In this document: positions 9,592 through 18,432 of the stretch, in pieces
Position numbering within the stretch: position 1 is the first letter of the stretch
How the letters are laid out: each line of letters begins with the position of its first letter
Made by a program: the position numbers and the translations under genes
Assembly: GCA_028285595.1 (NCBI GenBank)
Contig: JANQOW010000029.1
Location: 1 to 64,000 of the forward strand
DNA: 64,000 nucleotides
Origin: Hyphomicrobiales bacterium
GTDB taxonomy: Bacteria > Pseudomonadota > Alphaproteobacteria > Rhizobiales > CAJQND01
Reading direction: 5' to 3'
Notes under the pieces: generated by a model
Seen by the model: the letters and a program-made list of their open reading frames with translations, nothing else
What the model was told of the DNA's origin: nothing
The model's database searches: none

Positions 9592-11025
9592 ATGACCGTC
9601 ACAATCAACACGCGAGGCGACCTGACCCTTGATAACTGCTTCCGTGTTGCGTGGCAGGGTGAAGCTTGCGAGCTTGGTGACGCCGCCCGCAGCGCAATGG
9701 CCGAGGCCCGGGCTCGTTTTGAGCAGCTCATCGATGATCCGGACGTGGTGATTTACGGCGTGACCTCCGGCTATGGTCAGCATGCCAAGGTTCGGCTCGG
9801 GCCTGAGGAGCGCAAGGCCCAGGCCCAGCGCCCGCCAAGACCGGCGGCCGCCGCATGGGGCGATCCGCTGCCTGAGCGGGTGACCCGGGCCATGGTGTTC
9901 GCCAGGCTCGCCAATCTTGTGGAAGGGCATGCGGCCATTTCTCCGCATATTGCCGAGGCCGTGGCCGGGATGCTCGGTGGCGGCACACTGCCGGAAGTGC
10001 CCGCCCGGGGCCAAGGCGGCGCCGGGGAAATCCTCTCCCTCTCCTACCTTTTCATGGACCTCACGTTGACCCACGACCTTGGCGAGAAGGACGTGCTTTC
10101 CCTCATCAACGGCTCGCCTGCCGCGACCGCGCTGGCGGCCGATTGCGCCTTGAGCGCCAGGCGTCGTTTGGACCTTGCGGCGAAGGTCGTCGCGTTGGCG
10201 ATCGAAGGCTTTGATGCGCCGTTGAGCCATTATGACCCGGCGCTTCAGGAGCTCTGGAACAATCCGCATGACCGGTGGGCTTTGCAGACCTTGCAGGCGC
10301 TGATCGCGGGCGGCCATGGCGGCGCGCGCCGGCCCTATCAGGCGCCGGTGAGTTTCCGGATCGCACCGCGCATTCTGGGCCAAGCGCAAATGGCCCTGAC
10401 CCAGGTTGAAGCTGTTGCCGAACAGTCCCTCGCCGCGGTTTCAGACAATCCGGTTGTGCTGCCCCCTGATGAACAGCGCCCGCTCGGAGAGGCCATCAGC
10501 ACCGGCGGCTACCATAATGCCCAGAGCCCGGCGGCCATGGACCAGGTGACGGCGGCCTATGCCAATATGGCGATCCTGGCTGAACGTATGTCGGCCAAAC
10601 TCATGGATGGATCGGTGTCTCTGCTGCCCCAACACCTTGAGCCTGAGGGCAGCAACCTGCCCTATCTGGGGTGTCTGCCCATGGCGGCCACCGGCTATGA
10701 GGAAGAGCTGCGGATGCTGACCCAGGCCACCTTGCTGCCGGGGGCAGAATCGGGCGGCTTCGGACAGAACGATGTGGCCTCGCCGGTGTTTCTGGCCTGG
10801 ACGAAACAGGAGCGTGCCGGCGGCCTGCTGGAGGCTGCTCTGTCAACCCTCGCGCCCATCGCCCTCAGGGCGCTCGATGTCACCAACCGGCCCGTTCCAG
10901 CGCCGCTTGCAGATCTTGCCGGTGTCATTCGGGAGAGATTTCCAGGCGAAGACCCAGATCTGCTGCCAGGGCCGGCCAGCGGTAAGCTCGCCCAGGCCTT
11001 CGGCGAGATGGTGTTCGCGCCCTAG
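9592..11025 (+). CDS. aromatic amino acid lyase (HAL/PAL) fold protein lacking the MIO serine
   Basis: 477 residues. The family is shown by YGVTSGYG (55-62, compare YGxNTGFG), LINGSPAATAL, SDNPVVLP and the helical layout. Active members build the MIO electrophile from an Ala-Ser-Gly triad in a GSxGASGDLAP loop. Here the loop reads GQGGAGEILSLS, so the triad is Gly-Ala-Gly at 143-145 and the serine is missing; the loop is also one residue shorter. Either the protein has lost lyase activity or it uses another chemistry. No hut genes are nearby. Its stop codon overlaps the stop of the convergent hydratase gene (CTAG at 11022-11025). Confidence 0.75.
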   Translation: MTVTINTRGDLTLDNCFRVAWQGEACELGDAARSAMAEARARFEQLIDDPDVVIYGVTSGYGQHAKVRLGPEERKAQAQRPPRPAAAAWGDPLPERVTRAMVFARLANLVEGHAAISPHIAEAVAGMLGGGTLPEVPARGQGGAGEILSLSYLFMDLTLTHDLGEKDVLSLINGSPAATALAADCALSARRRLDLAAKVVALAIEGFDAPLSHYDPALQELWNNPHDRWALQTLQALIAGGHGGARRPYQAPVSFRIAPRILGQAQMALTQVEAVAEQSLAAVSDNPVVLPPDEQRPLGEAISTGGYHNAQSPAAMDQVTAAYANMAILAERMSAKLMDGSVSLLPQHLEPEGSNLPYLGCLPMAATGYEEELRMLTQATLLPGAESGGFGQNDVASPVFLAWTKQERAGGLLEAALSTLAPIALRALDVTNRPVPAPLADLAGVIRERFPGEDPDLLPGPASGKLAQAFGEMVFAP

Positions 11026-11792
11026 AGCAGCTTGGCGGAGACCGAGCCCAACTGCGCGTACTCTGCTTCGATCTCATCGCCGGGATTGAGCGTAAAGATG
11101 GACGTGAGCAGCCCTGTGCTCACCACTTGGCCTGCTTCCAATGTGCGGCCCAGTGTGGAGAAGGTGTTGGCGATCCACTGCAGGGCAAGCTGCGGGCCAT
11201 CCAGCGCGTTGCGGCCAATGCCTGTGCTCACCACAACGCCATTGACCCGAGCCTCAACGGCGATCTCGGGCAAAGCATCGGCGCTCACATCGGCCGTCCC
11301 CGGGCCCAACACCAGGGCATCGCTCAGGCCGCAATCTGTGATGTGCCACAAAACACCATCGGCAAAGCCACCCGGCAACCGGCGATCGATGACCTCCAAA
11401 GACGGATGCACGGTCTCCACCGCCGCCATGACGTCTTCCACGCTGTAAGGCTCAGACCGTGGCGCAAGATCGTGGCCCAAGCGCAAGGCGATTTCCGGCT
11501 CCACCACGCGCAGCGAGGTGGGTGCGGTTTCCACTTGCGCTCCGGACGCATAGAACCGCGAGCCGATGAGAGGGCCGAAGAAGGGACCGTCCGTCCCTAA
11601 CGTCTCCTGAGCCGCCTTGCTGGTGCAGCCGATCTTCCAGCCGGCAACCGGTTCGCCGAACTGGCGCACGACCGCATCCTGGATCTCCAACGCCTGGCCA
11701 AGATCTTGCGGAGCCGGGCCTGGATAGTCTTCCATCTTGCCCAGGGCCTTGCGGGTTTCAACGATGGCGGCGGCGATGGCGTCAGCGGTCAT
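11022..11792 (-). CDS. 2-keto-4-pentenoate hydratase / fumarylacetoacetase-fold protein
   Basis: 256 residues from ATG 11792, which has an AAGGAG site; the longer open frame upstream overlaps the SDR gene and is rejected. GWKIGCTS, the VEPEIALRLGHD metal-binding segment (two glutamates), and the C-terminal stretch LEAGQVVSTGLLT are typical of the MhpD/DmpE hydratase branch of the FAH superfamily, which acts on 2-oxo-pent-4-enoate-type intermediates of aromatic meta-cleavage. It starts ten bases after the SDR stop, so it is the last gene of the radA-purF strand unit. The actual substrate is unknown. Confidence 0.8.
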   Translation of the reverse strand: MTADAIAAAIVETRKALGKMEDYPGPAPQDLGQALEIQDAVVRQFGEPVAGWKIGCTSKAAQETLGTDGPFFGPLIGSRFYASGAQVETAPTSLRVVEPEIALRLGHDLAPRSEPYSVEDVMAAVETVHPSLEVIDRRLPGGFADGVLWHITDCGLSDALVLGPGTADVSADALPEIAVEARVNGVVVSTGIGRNALDGPQLALQWIANTFSTLGRTLEAGQVVSTGLLTSIFTLNPGDEIEAEYAQLGSVSAKLL

Positions 11793-11802
11793 CTCGGCTC
11801 CT

Positions 11803-12531
11803 TTAAGGCTTAAGCTTGAGCGCTCCGTCTTCAAACGCATAGAGGGCACCGGATGTATCGGTCTCCGGGCGGACCAGGTCAATAAGGGTTGGCGCAAAAT
11901 CGGACGGGTGGGCGAGTTTTGCGGCATCCTCGCCGGGCCAGGCTTTCGCCCTGAGCGCCGTGCGCAAGGGGCCCGGATTGACCAGGTTCACCTTGATGTT
12001 GGTGGTGCCTGTCTCCGCCGCATAGGTCTTGGCAAGCGCATCCAGAGCCGCCTTGGTCACCGAATAAGTGCCCCAATAGGCCCGGCAATTGGTGGCTGCG
12101 CCGGAGGTGATGAACACGGCCCTGCCCGCGTCAGACGCCCTGAGCAACGGGTCGAACGAACGGATGAGACGCCAATTGGCTGTGACGTTTACAGCGAAAA
12201 CTTCATCCCATTCCTTAGGTTCTATATGGCCCAACGGCGTGAGGCGGCCCAGAATGCCGGCATTGGCCACCAGGATGTCGAGCTTCTTCCAGCGCTCGTA
12301 CAGCGCGGCCCCCATTCGGTCTATACCGTCCAGATCTTTCAGATCGTGGGGCACAAGGGTGGCGGAGCCGCCGGCCGCCTTGATCTCGTCATCCAGCTCT
12401 TCCAAGCCGCCAACGGTGCGCGCCACTGCGATGACGTGTGCGCCTTCGGCCGCCAAGGCCTTGGACACCGCATAGCCAATGCCGCGGGAGGCGCCGGTGA
12501 CCACGGCTGTTTTGCCCTCAAGGATACCCAT
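11803..12531 (-). CDS. short-chain dehydrogenase/reductase
   Basis: 242 residues. NAD(P)-binding TGASRGIG (13-20), NAG motif (VANAGILG), catalytic Ser-Tyr-Lys with YSVTK, and a late PG motif (VNPGPLRT) give a complete classical SDR. The gene follows purF by 34 bases on the same strand; an SDR next to purF is, as I recall, common in Rhizobiales. No cofactor preference or substrate can be inferred safely. Confidence 0.9.
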   Translation of the reverse strand: MGILEGKTAVVTGASRGIGYAVSKALAAEGAHVIAVARTVGGLEELDDEIKAAGGSATLVPHDLKDLDGIDRMGAALYERWKKLDILVANAGILGRLTPLGHIEPKEWDEVFAVNVTANWRLIRSFDPLLRASDAGRAVFITSGAATNCRAYWGTYSVTKAALDALAKTYAAETGTTNIKVNLVNPGPLRTALRAKAWPGEDAAKLAHPSDFAPTLIDLVRPETDTSGALYAFEDGALKLKP

Positions 12532-12565
12532 AATAGAACCGGCTCAACTGATTGGAAAAAACGCC

Positions 12566-14065
12566 CTACCCGGCTTCGGCCAGCAATGATAGCTGCTTTG
12601 GCGCATGCGGGCCCTCCATATCGGTCAGCGCGGTGGGATAGTCGCCGGTAAAGCTGTGATCGGTGAATTGCGGATTGGCGTTATCGCGCCCGTCAAAGCC
12701 CATGGCACGGTAAATCCCGTCCACCGAAATATAGGCCAAAGAGGTGACGCCGATATGCTCGGCAATTTCTTCCACCGTGTGGGTTGAGGCGATCAGGGCT
12801 TTCGGGCTTGGCGTGTCGATGCCGTAAAAGTCCGGGTACTTGATGGGCGGGCTTGCCACGCGCATGTGCACTTCCTTGGCGCCGGCCTCATACATCATCT
12901 GCACGATCTTGATGGAGGTGGTGCCGCGCACAATGGAATCATCCACCAGCACGATTCGCTTGCCCTCAATGGCGCCGCGATTGGCATTGTGCTTCAGCTT
13001 CACGCCCAATGCGCGGATCTGCTGGGTGGGCTCAATAAAGGTGCGGCCCACATAGTGATTGCGGATAATGCCCAACTCAAAGGGAATTCCGCTTTCCTGA
13101 GCAAAGCCCACGGCGGACGGAACGCCGGAATCGGGCACGGGCACGATCACGTCCGCTTCCACCGGTGCTTCCTTGGCCAGTTCATAGCCGAAGCGTTTGC
13201 GGCACTCATAGACCGACCTGCCGCCCAGAATGGAATCCGGGCGCGAGAAGTAGATGTATTCAAAGATGCACGGGCGCTTGGGATGGGGCGGGAACGGTCG
13301 CAAGCTTTCAATCCCGTCCTCGGAGATCACCAAAAGCTCGCCATTCTCCAACTCGCGCACGAACGTGGCGCCGATGATGTCGAGGGCGCAGGTTTCGGAC
13401 GCCAGCACCGGCGCGCCGTTCAGATCACCCAGCACCAGCGGGCGGATGCCAAAAGGATCGCGCACGCCAATGAGCTTCTTGTTGGTCATCGCCACCAGGG
13501 AATAGGCCCCTTCGATGGAATGCAGCGCTTCAATGAAGCGCTCAACGAAGCGCGCCTTGCGGCTCTGCGCCACCAGTTGCAGGATCACTTCGGTGTCGGA
13601 GGAGGAGTGGAAGATGGCGCCATCCTTGATCATTTCCCGGCGCAGGCTCATGGCATTGGTGAGATTGCCATTGTGACAAATGGCAAAGCCGCCGCTGGAG
13701 AGCTCGGCAAACATAGGCTGCACGTTCCGCAAAGCCGTGGCGCCCGTGGTGGAATAGCGGCAGTGCCCGATGCCGCACGCGCCGGGCACGCGGGCAATGG
13801 TGTCTTCCTTGGAGAAATGATCGCCCACAAGGCCGATGCGCTTTTCGGCGTGGAACCTCGTGCCGTCATAGGTCACTATGCCGGCAGCTTCCTGGCCCCG
13901 GTGCTGCAGGGCGTGCAGCCCGAGCGCCACCAGGGCGGCGGCGTCTTGCTGGCCATACACACCAAAGACGCCGCATTCCTCATGCAGCTTGTCCTCGGCA
14001 AAATCGATCTCGAAGTCTGTCGGCGCGTCCTTGGTCGGGTGGTCAGGCTTTGCCTGGCTGCTCAT
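12566..14065 (-). CDS. purF: amidophosphoribosyltransferase (PurF)
   Basis: 499 residues. PurF makes 5-phosphoribosylamine from PRPP and glutamine, the first step of purine synthesis. C31 in EECGVFGVYG is the glutaminase nucleophile, exposed after removal of the N-terminal propeptide. The phosphoribosyl domain carries the PRPP loop (VLVDDSIVRGTT) and the PDSGVPSAVGFA region. It is transcribed between cvpA and an SDR gene, the usual cvpA-purF pairing. Confidence 0.98.
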   Translation of the reverse strand: MSSQAKPDHPTKDAPTDFEIDFAEDKLHEECGVFGVYGQQDAAALVALGLHALQHRGQEAAGIVTYDGTRFHAEKRIGLVGDHFSKEDTIARVPGACGIGHCRYSTTGATALRNVQPMFAELSSGGFAICHNGNLTNAMSLRREMIKDGAIFHSSSDTEVILQLVAQSRKARFVERFIEALHSIEGAYSLVAMTNKKLIGVRDPFGIRPLVLGDLNGAPVLASETCALDIIGATFVRELENGELLVISEDGIESLRPFPPHPKRPCIFEYIYFSRPDSILGGRSVYECRKRFGYELAKEAPVEADVIVPVPDSGVPSAVGFAQESGIPFELGIIRNHYVGRTFIEPTQQIRALGVKLKHNANRGAIEGKRIVLVDDSIVRGTTSIKIVQMMYEAGAKEVHMRVASPPIKYPDFYGIDTPSPKALIASTHTVEEIAEHIGVTSLAYISVDGIYRAMGFDGRDNANPQFTDHSFTGDYPTALTDMEGPHAPKQLSLLAEAG

Positions 14066-14136
14066 GAGAAGCTGCCTTTCCGCATGTGATTTAGATGGGC
14101 CCCGGGCATCTGTTACGTTTACACCTTAGCGCATAC

Positions 14137-14799
14137 TCACTGTGACTGCTGGCTTTCTATAGTCTGATTCAACTCTTGACGGTTGGAATTATTCAGGCTG
14201 TCCCCAGTTGTGCCCGACCCGTTCTGGTCCAAGCTCTGGCTGTCCTGCTTGCCGGTGGACACAGCACCAGCGCGGCGGCGGCCTTCAATGGTTTTGGGCA
14301 GCAGCACATCTTGGATCTCCGGCGGCAGGATGCCGATAATGTAGGTGCTGGTCTGGTCAACAAAACTCAAGGTTTGCGCCCGTTTCACCCAGTTGGGCGA
14401 GCGGTCCGGCGGCACCCAGTAAATGAAGAAGATGTAGGCGACGGCCACCAGCAGGAGGCCACGGGCGAGGCCGAAGACGAAACCCAGCGTACGGTCCAGT
14501 GCCCCAATGCCGGAATCCAAAATCCAATCCGCCAGTTTCATGGTGATCAGGGACACCACGATCAGCACCACCAGGAACACCGCACCCACGAGGGCAATCT
14601 GTGCAACGATATCGGACTCAATATACTGCCGCGCGAGCTGCTGAAGCGGTTCGGATTGATAGGCCAAATAGCCCGCAGCCGCCGCACCGCCCCAGGTGAT
14701 CAGCGCAAGCACTTCGCGCGTGAAACCACGCATCAAGGCCAAGAGCCCCGAGATCAGCATGATGCCGATCAGGGCAATATCGAGAATTTGAAACGGCAT
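14137..14799 (-). CDS. cvpA: CvpA family membrane protein
   Basis: 220 residues. Four hydrophobic segments occupy about residues 5-165, beginning with DIALIGIMLISGLLALMRGF, the signature start of CvpA. The C-terminal 55 residues are polar and rich in Gln, Ser and Asn, probably disordered. CvpA was named for colicin V production and is linked to envelope and bile-salt stress. Placement directly upstream of purF on the same strand supports the call. Confidence 0.93.
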   Translation of the reverse strand: MPFQILDIALIGIMLISGLLALMRGFTREVLALITWGGAAAAGYLAYQSEPLQQLARQYIESDIVAQIALVGAVFLVVLIVVSLITMKLADWILDSGIGALDRTLGFVFGLARGLLLVAVAYIFFIYWVPPDRSPNWVKRAQTLSFVDQTSTYIIGILPPEIQDVLLPKTIEGRRRAGAVSTGKQDSQSLDQNGSGTTGDSLNNSNRQELNQTIESQQSQ

Positions 14800-15034
14800 T
14801 GTGGTTTAGCCCAGAATTTCGCTCTGCAATCGGTCCCACACAGACAATCGCCCGCACCCGCATGGTTGTCTGGCGCCTAATAAAAGCACTGCCAAGCAAA
14901 AAGCAAGCGCTCGTTGCACATGCAACAATGGTGCCACCAGATGGCTGAAATCAATGTTGGCGGCGAGCTTCGCCCTATTTGGCCGACTTGAGTGGTGAAC
15001 ACCTCTTGCCCGGCGCGCGTTTACCGGTATGGGT

Positions 15035-16492
15035 CTATTGCGCCAATTGAGCCTCCGGCACCGAAGACGGCATGAACTCATGCAGAACATCTTCACCAAC
15101 CTGGGCCTGGGGCGGGCCTTGAGAGGGGGACTGGGCGGCAATCATGGCCACCAGATCGGCCAAGTTGGAGACCGGGCGGCCGGTCATCTCGCCTGGAATG
15201 GTCACTTGCTGGCTGCCGCCCTGTGCGAAGATAGCGTGCTCAAAGCCGAGCTTGGCTGCTTCCTTCAGCCGCGCCTGGCCGTGGGTCACCGGCCGGGCTG
15301 CGCCGGAAAGGCTGATTTCGCCGAACAAAACGGAGTTGCGCGGCAGGGGCGCGCCGGTGAGCGATGACACCAATGCAGCGGCCACCGCAAGGTCTGCGGC
15401 CGGCTCGCGGACCTTCATGCCGCCGGCCACATTGAGATAGACGTCGTGACCGGCCATGACCACACCGCAATGGGCCTCCAGCACGGCCAGCACCATGGAG
15501 AGCCGGCTGGCCTCCCAGCCCACCACCGCGCGCCTTGGGGTGCCCAGCGCCGAAGGGGCCACCAGAGCCTGCACCTCCACCAGGAGGGGCCGGGTGCCTT
15601 CCATGCCGGCAAACACTGCCGAGCCGGGGGCCGGATCATCGCGCTCTCCCATGAACAGGGCCGACGGGTTCTCCACCTCCCGCAATCCCCCATCGGACAT
15701 CTCAAAGACCCCGATCTCATCGGTTGCGCCAAAGCGGTTCTTTACGGCCCTGAGGATGCGGAACTGGTGACCGCGCTCGCCTTCGAAATAGAGCACGGTG
15801 TCCACCATGTGTTCGATCACCTTTGGCCCCGCGATCTGACCTTCCTTGGTGACATGGCCCACAAAGATCAGGCAGGTGGAGCGTTGCTTGGCAAAACGGA
15901 TCAACGCCTCTGAGGTGGCCCGCACCTGGGAGACGGTTCCGGGAGCCGATTCAATCGCCGGCGTCCACAAGGTCTGGATGGAATCGATAACAACCACCGC
16001 CGGCGCCGGCCCGTCAGACAAGGTGGCCAGGATATCGGGCACGTTGGTCTCCGCCGCCAGGAGCACATCTGCATCTGCAATCCCCAGCCGCTCGGCACGC
16101 AAACGCACCTGAGCGATCGATTCCTCGCCGGAAATGTAAACAACCCTGGGACCAGCCTTGGAGAGAGAGGCCACCGCCTGCAGCAGAATGGTGGATTTCC
16201 CGATGCCGGGGTCGCCACCCACCAGCAGAGCAGACCCCGGGACGAGGCCGCCGCCGGTGACCCGGTCAAGCTCGCCTATTCCGGTTGCAAGACGCGGGGG
16301 AGCCTCCGCCTCCCCTTTCAGACCCGTCAGCGTGATACGCCGGCCTTTGGGCGCAACACCGCCGCCCAGAGCCGAGGTGACCGCCTCTTCGGAAATCGAA
16401 TTCCATTCCCCGCAACTTTCGCACTTTCCCGACCATTTCCGCGTTTCCGCGCCGCACGCCTGACATACAAATTTTGAGGTAACTTTCGCCAT
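15035..16492 (-). CDS. radA: DNA repair protein RadA
   Basis: 485 residues from ATG 16492 (MAKVTSKFVC). N-terminal C4 zinc finger (CQACG...CESCG), RecA-like core with Walker A GGDPGIGKST, the diagnostic RadA motif KNRFG, and a C-terminal Lon-like domain with a degenerate active site. RadA is a branch-migration helicase acting in recombination. It is followed on the same strand by cvpA after 235 bases. The 16-residue in-frame extension upstream has no good start. Confidence 0.97.
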   Translation of the reverse strand: MAKVTSKFVCQACGAETRKWSGKCESCGEWNSISEEAVTSALGGGVAPKGRRITLTGLKGEAEAPPRLATGIGELDRVTGGGLVPGSALLVGGDPGIGKSTILLQAVASLSKAGPRVVYISGEESIAQVRLRAERLGIADADVLLAAETNVPDILATLSDGPAPAVVVIDSIQTLWTPAIESAPGTVSQVRATSEALIRFAKQRSTCLIFVGHVTKEGQIAGPKVIEHMVDTVLYFEGERGHQFRILRAVKNRFGATDEIGVFEMSDGGLREVENPSALFMGERDDPAPGSAVFAGMEGTRPLLVEVQALVAPSALGTPRRAVVGWEASRLSMVLAVLEAHCGVVMAGHDVYLNVAGGMKVREPAADLAVAAALVSSLTGAPLPRNSVLFGEISLSGAARPVTHGQARLKEAAKLGFEHAIFAQGGSQQVTIPGEMTGRPVSNLADLVAMIAAQSPSQGPPQAQVGEDVLHEFMPSSVPEAQLAQ

Positions 16493-16585
16493 TTCGCCCA
16501 ATAATCCCCTGTTCTCGTTCCTGGAACATATATGGAACAAAGAGAGATCATAGTCAAGAACATTTTCGCAAAAAAGGGAAAAAAT

Positions 16586-16882
16586 TCATCTCCGGGTGGA
16601 GGCCACCAGGCGTATTTGCGTGGCGTTCGGCGAGGTGCTGAAGCGGTCCTGGGCCATCTCGCGATATTCGGCGAACGGCGCGCTTTTGATGAAGGCCTGT
16701 TTGGCCTCCTCGGTGTCGAATTCCAGCAGCCCGATGAAGCGGGTCGGGTCATCGGTTTCAAAGGCGCTGTAGTGGAAGCCCTGATCGCCGAGAGCTTTCA
16801 GGCCGTCAACGAAGGTGCGCAACCCATCCGTCTGTTCATCGGCCCTGCCGTCCTTCACAAAGTATTCAACCAGCAAGCTCAT
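16586..16882 (-). CDS. small ABM/EthD-like ferredoxin-fold protein
   Basis: 98 residues. The layout LLVEYFVKDG, a long helix with FVDGLKALGDQG, then FHYSAFETDDPTRFIGLLEFDTEEAKQAFI resembles dimeric alpha-beta barrel proteins of the antibiotic-monooxygenase type, but no catalytic residue can be named. It lies 93 bases upstream of radA on the same strand and starts with a GGAAGGAA-type site. It could equally be an uncharacterised stress protein. Family-level call only. Confidence 0.6.
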   Translation of the reverse strand: MSLLVEYFVKDGRADEQTDGLRTFVDGLKALGDQGFHYSAFETDDPTRFIGLLEFDTEEAKQAFIKSAPFAEYREMAQDRFSTSPNATQIRLVASTRR

Positions 16883-17024
16883 CTGTTCCTTCCTTTCCCG
16901 ATCTCTCAGGTTTCGGTGATTCTCCGCACCGGTCTATCATTGATCATCGACACGGGCGACGTGATCGTTTATCTGCCCGGCGAACGTCAGTTGAGTCACA
17001 CCGCTTAGACAAGGGCAAAATGGG

Positions 17025-17768
17025 ATGAGTTTTGAAGGAAAGACGGCAGTTGTCACAGGAGCTGCGGGCGGTATGGGTTTGGCCATCACCCGTGCGCTGT
17101 TGAACGAAGGGGCAAATGTTGCCGGGCTTGATGCTCAGAAGATCGATGCGCTGGATGAGGACCAAGAGCGCTTCATGCGTTTCAAGGGCTCGGTGGCCGA
17201 CTGGCTCTTTGTCTCGCGCGCATTCAAAGAGGCTCATGCCGAGTTTGGCCGCATCGACTATCTGGTGAATGTGGCCGGTGTTCTGTGGTTCGACCGGGAT
17301 GTGTCGGTGGAAACCATCGACCTTGAGGTGTGGAACGAGGTGCTGTCGATCAACCTGACCGGCTGTGCCCACACCATCCGCGCCGCCGCGCCGCTGATGA
17401 AGGACGAAGGCGGGGCCATGGTGCATTTCTCCACCATCCAGGCCCTGCGCGGCGATGACAAGCCGCAAGATGCCTATCAGGCCTCCAAGGCCGGTCTGAT
17501 TGCCCTGTCGAAATCCGTCGCCGTGCAATATGCCGCCAACAACATCCGCTCCAACTGCATCCTGCCCGGGCCGACCGTGAGCCCCATGCAGGCGCGTTGG
17601 GAGGAAAATCCCGACCAGCTCAGCGCCCTGGAAGCGGCCATCCCGCTTGGCCGGGCCGGTTCGGTTGAGGACATGGCCAATGCGTGCATGTTCCTTTTGT
17701 CCGACCAGGCGAGCTTCATCACCGGCACCGAGCTGGTGGTTGATGGCGGGCTCCTCGCCCTGCCCTGA
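17025..17768 (+). CDS. short-chain dehydrogenase/reductase, upstream of TRAP genes
   Basis: 247 residues. TGAAGGMG (11-18), VNVAGVLW, a catalytic Ser (HFSTIQA) and YQASK give the SDR active site; the C-terminal SDQASFITGTELVVDGG is typical of dehydrogenases acting on sugars or hydroxy acids. It is 121 bases upstream of a three-gene TRAP transporter on the same strand, so it may oxidise the imported substrate. That link is inferred. Confidence 0.88.
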   Translation: MSFEGKTAVVTGAAGGMGLAITRALLNEGANVAGLDAQKIDALDEDQERFMRFKGSVADWLFVSRAFKEAHAEFGRIDYLVNVAGVLWFDRDVSVETIDLEVWNEVLSINLTGCAHTIRAAAPLMKDEGGAMVHFSTIQALRGDDKPQDAYQASKAGLIALSKSVAVQYAANNIRSNCILPGPTVSPMQARWEENPDQLSALEAAIPLGRAGSVEDMANACMFLLSDQASFITGTELVVDGGLLALP

Positions 17769-17889
17769 CCTCTTAGGGTGACAAAGCGGGCTGGAGGTAA
17801 TAGTCTTCCCCGAAAGACGATAAATCAGGGGTATGGGCGGGTACGCGTGCGGTGATGCTTCAGGCCGTTAGTCATTTGTTTGAGGGGAA

Positions 17890-18432
17890 ATGCCGCGCGG
17901 GGAGGCCCGCTGCCGCATGATCTCTGCGATGCAGACCTATGTGAAGTGGGTGGACCGGCTCAACTACCGTGTCGGGCGCGTTGTGATGTACGGCATCTTC
18001 CTGATGGTGGCGATCCTCTTATGGTCCGCCATCACCAAGATCCGCTTCCTGGAGCTGAACCCGTCGCTGTGGACCCTGGAGATGGCTCAGTTTGCCATGG
18101 TGGGCTACTACCTGTTGGGTGGGCCCTACTCTATCCAGCTCAAAGCCAATATCCGGATGGATCTGTTCTATGGGGCCTGGTCGGACCGCAAGAAGGCCTG
18201 GTTTGATGCGTTCACCGTGCTGTTCTTAGTGTTCTACCTTGGGGTTCTGCTTTATGGAGCGGTTGATTCCACGGTCTATTCCTACGAATACAAGCAACGC
18301 ACCCCAAGCGCCTGGCGCCCCCTGATCTGGCCGGTGAAGGCCATGATGGTGGCGGGCATATTCCTGATGCTGCTGCAGGCAGTGTCTGAGTTCTTCAAAG
18401 ATGTGTTGAAATTACGCGGAGCGACCGTCTGA
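17890..18432 (+). CDS. TRAP transporter small permease subunit (DctQ type)
   Basis: 180 residues at the longest start. Four membrane helices, with WTLEMAQFAMVGYYLLGGPY and IRMDLFY matching the conserved DctQ middle region. The small subunit scaffolds the large permease. The first ATG has its purine run only two bases upstream; ATG 17917 behind GGGGAGG is a good alternative start. It overlaps the large permease by one base (TGATG), so the two are translationally coupled. Confidence 0.88.
   Translation: MPRGEARCRMISAMQTYVKWVDRLNYRVGRVVMYGIFLMVAILLWSAITKIRFLELNPSLWTLEMAQFAMVGYYLLGGPYSIQLKANIRMDLFYGAWSDRKKAWFDAFTVLFLVFYLGVLLYGAVDSTVYSYEYKQRTPSAWRPLIWPVKAMMVAGIFLMLLQAVSEFFKDVLKLRGATV

Noticed and set aside
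8767..10389. 540-codon minus-strand frame across der and the lyase-like gene
   Set aside because: It spans two genuine plus-strand genes and has no recognisable motif; GC-rich shadow frame.
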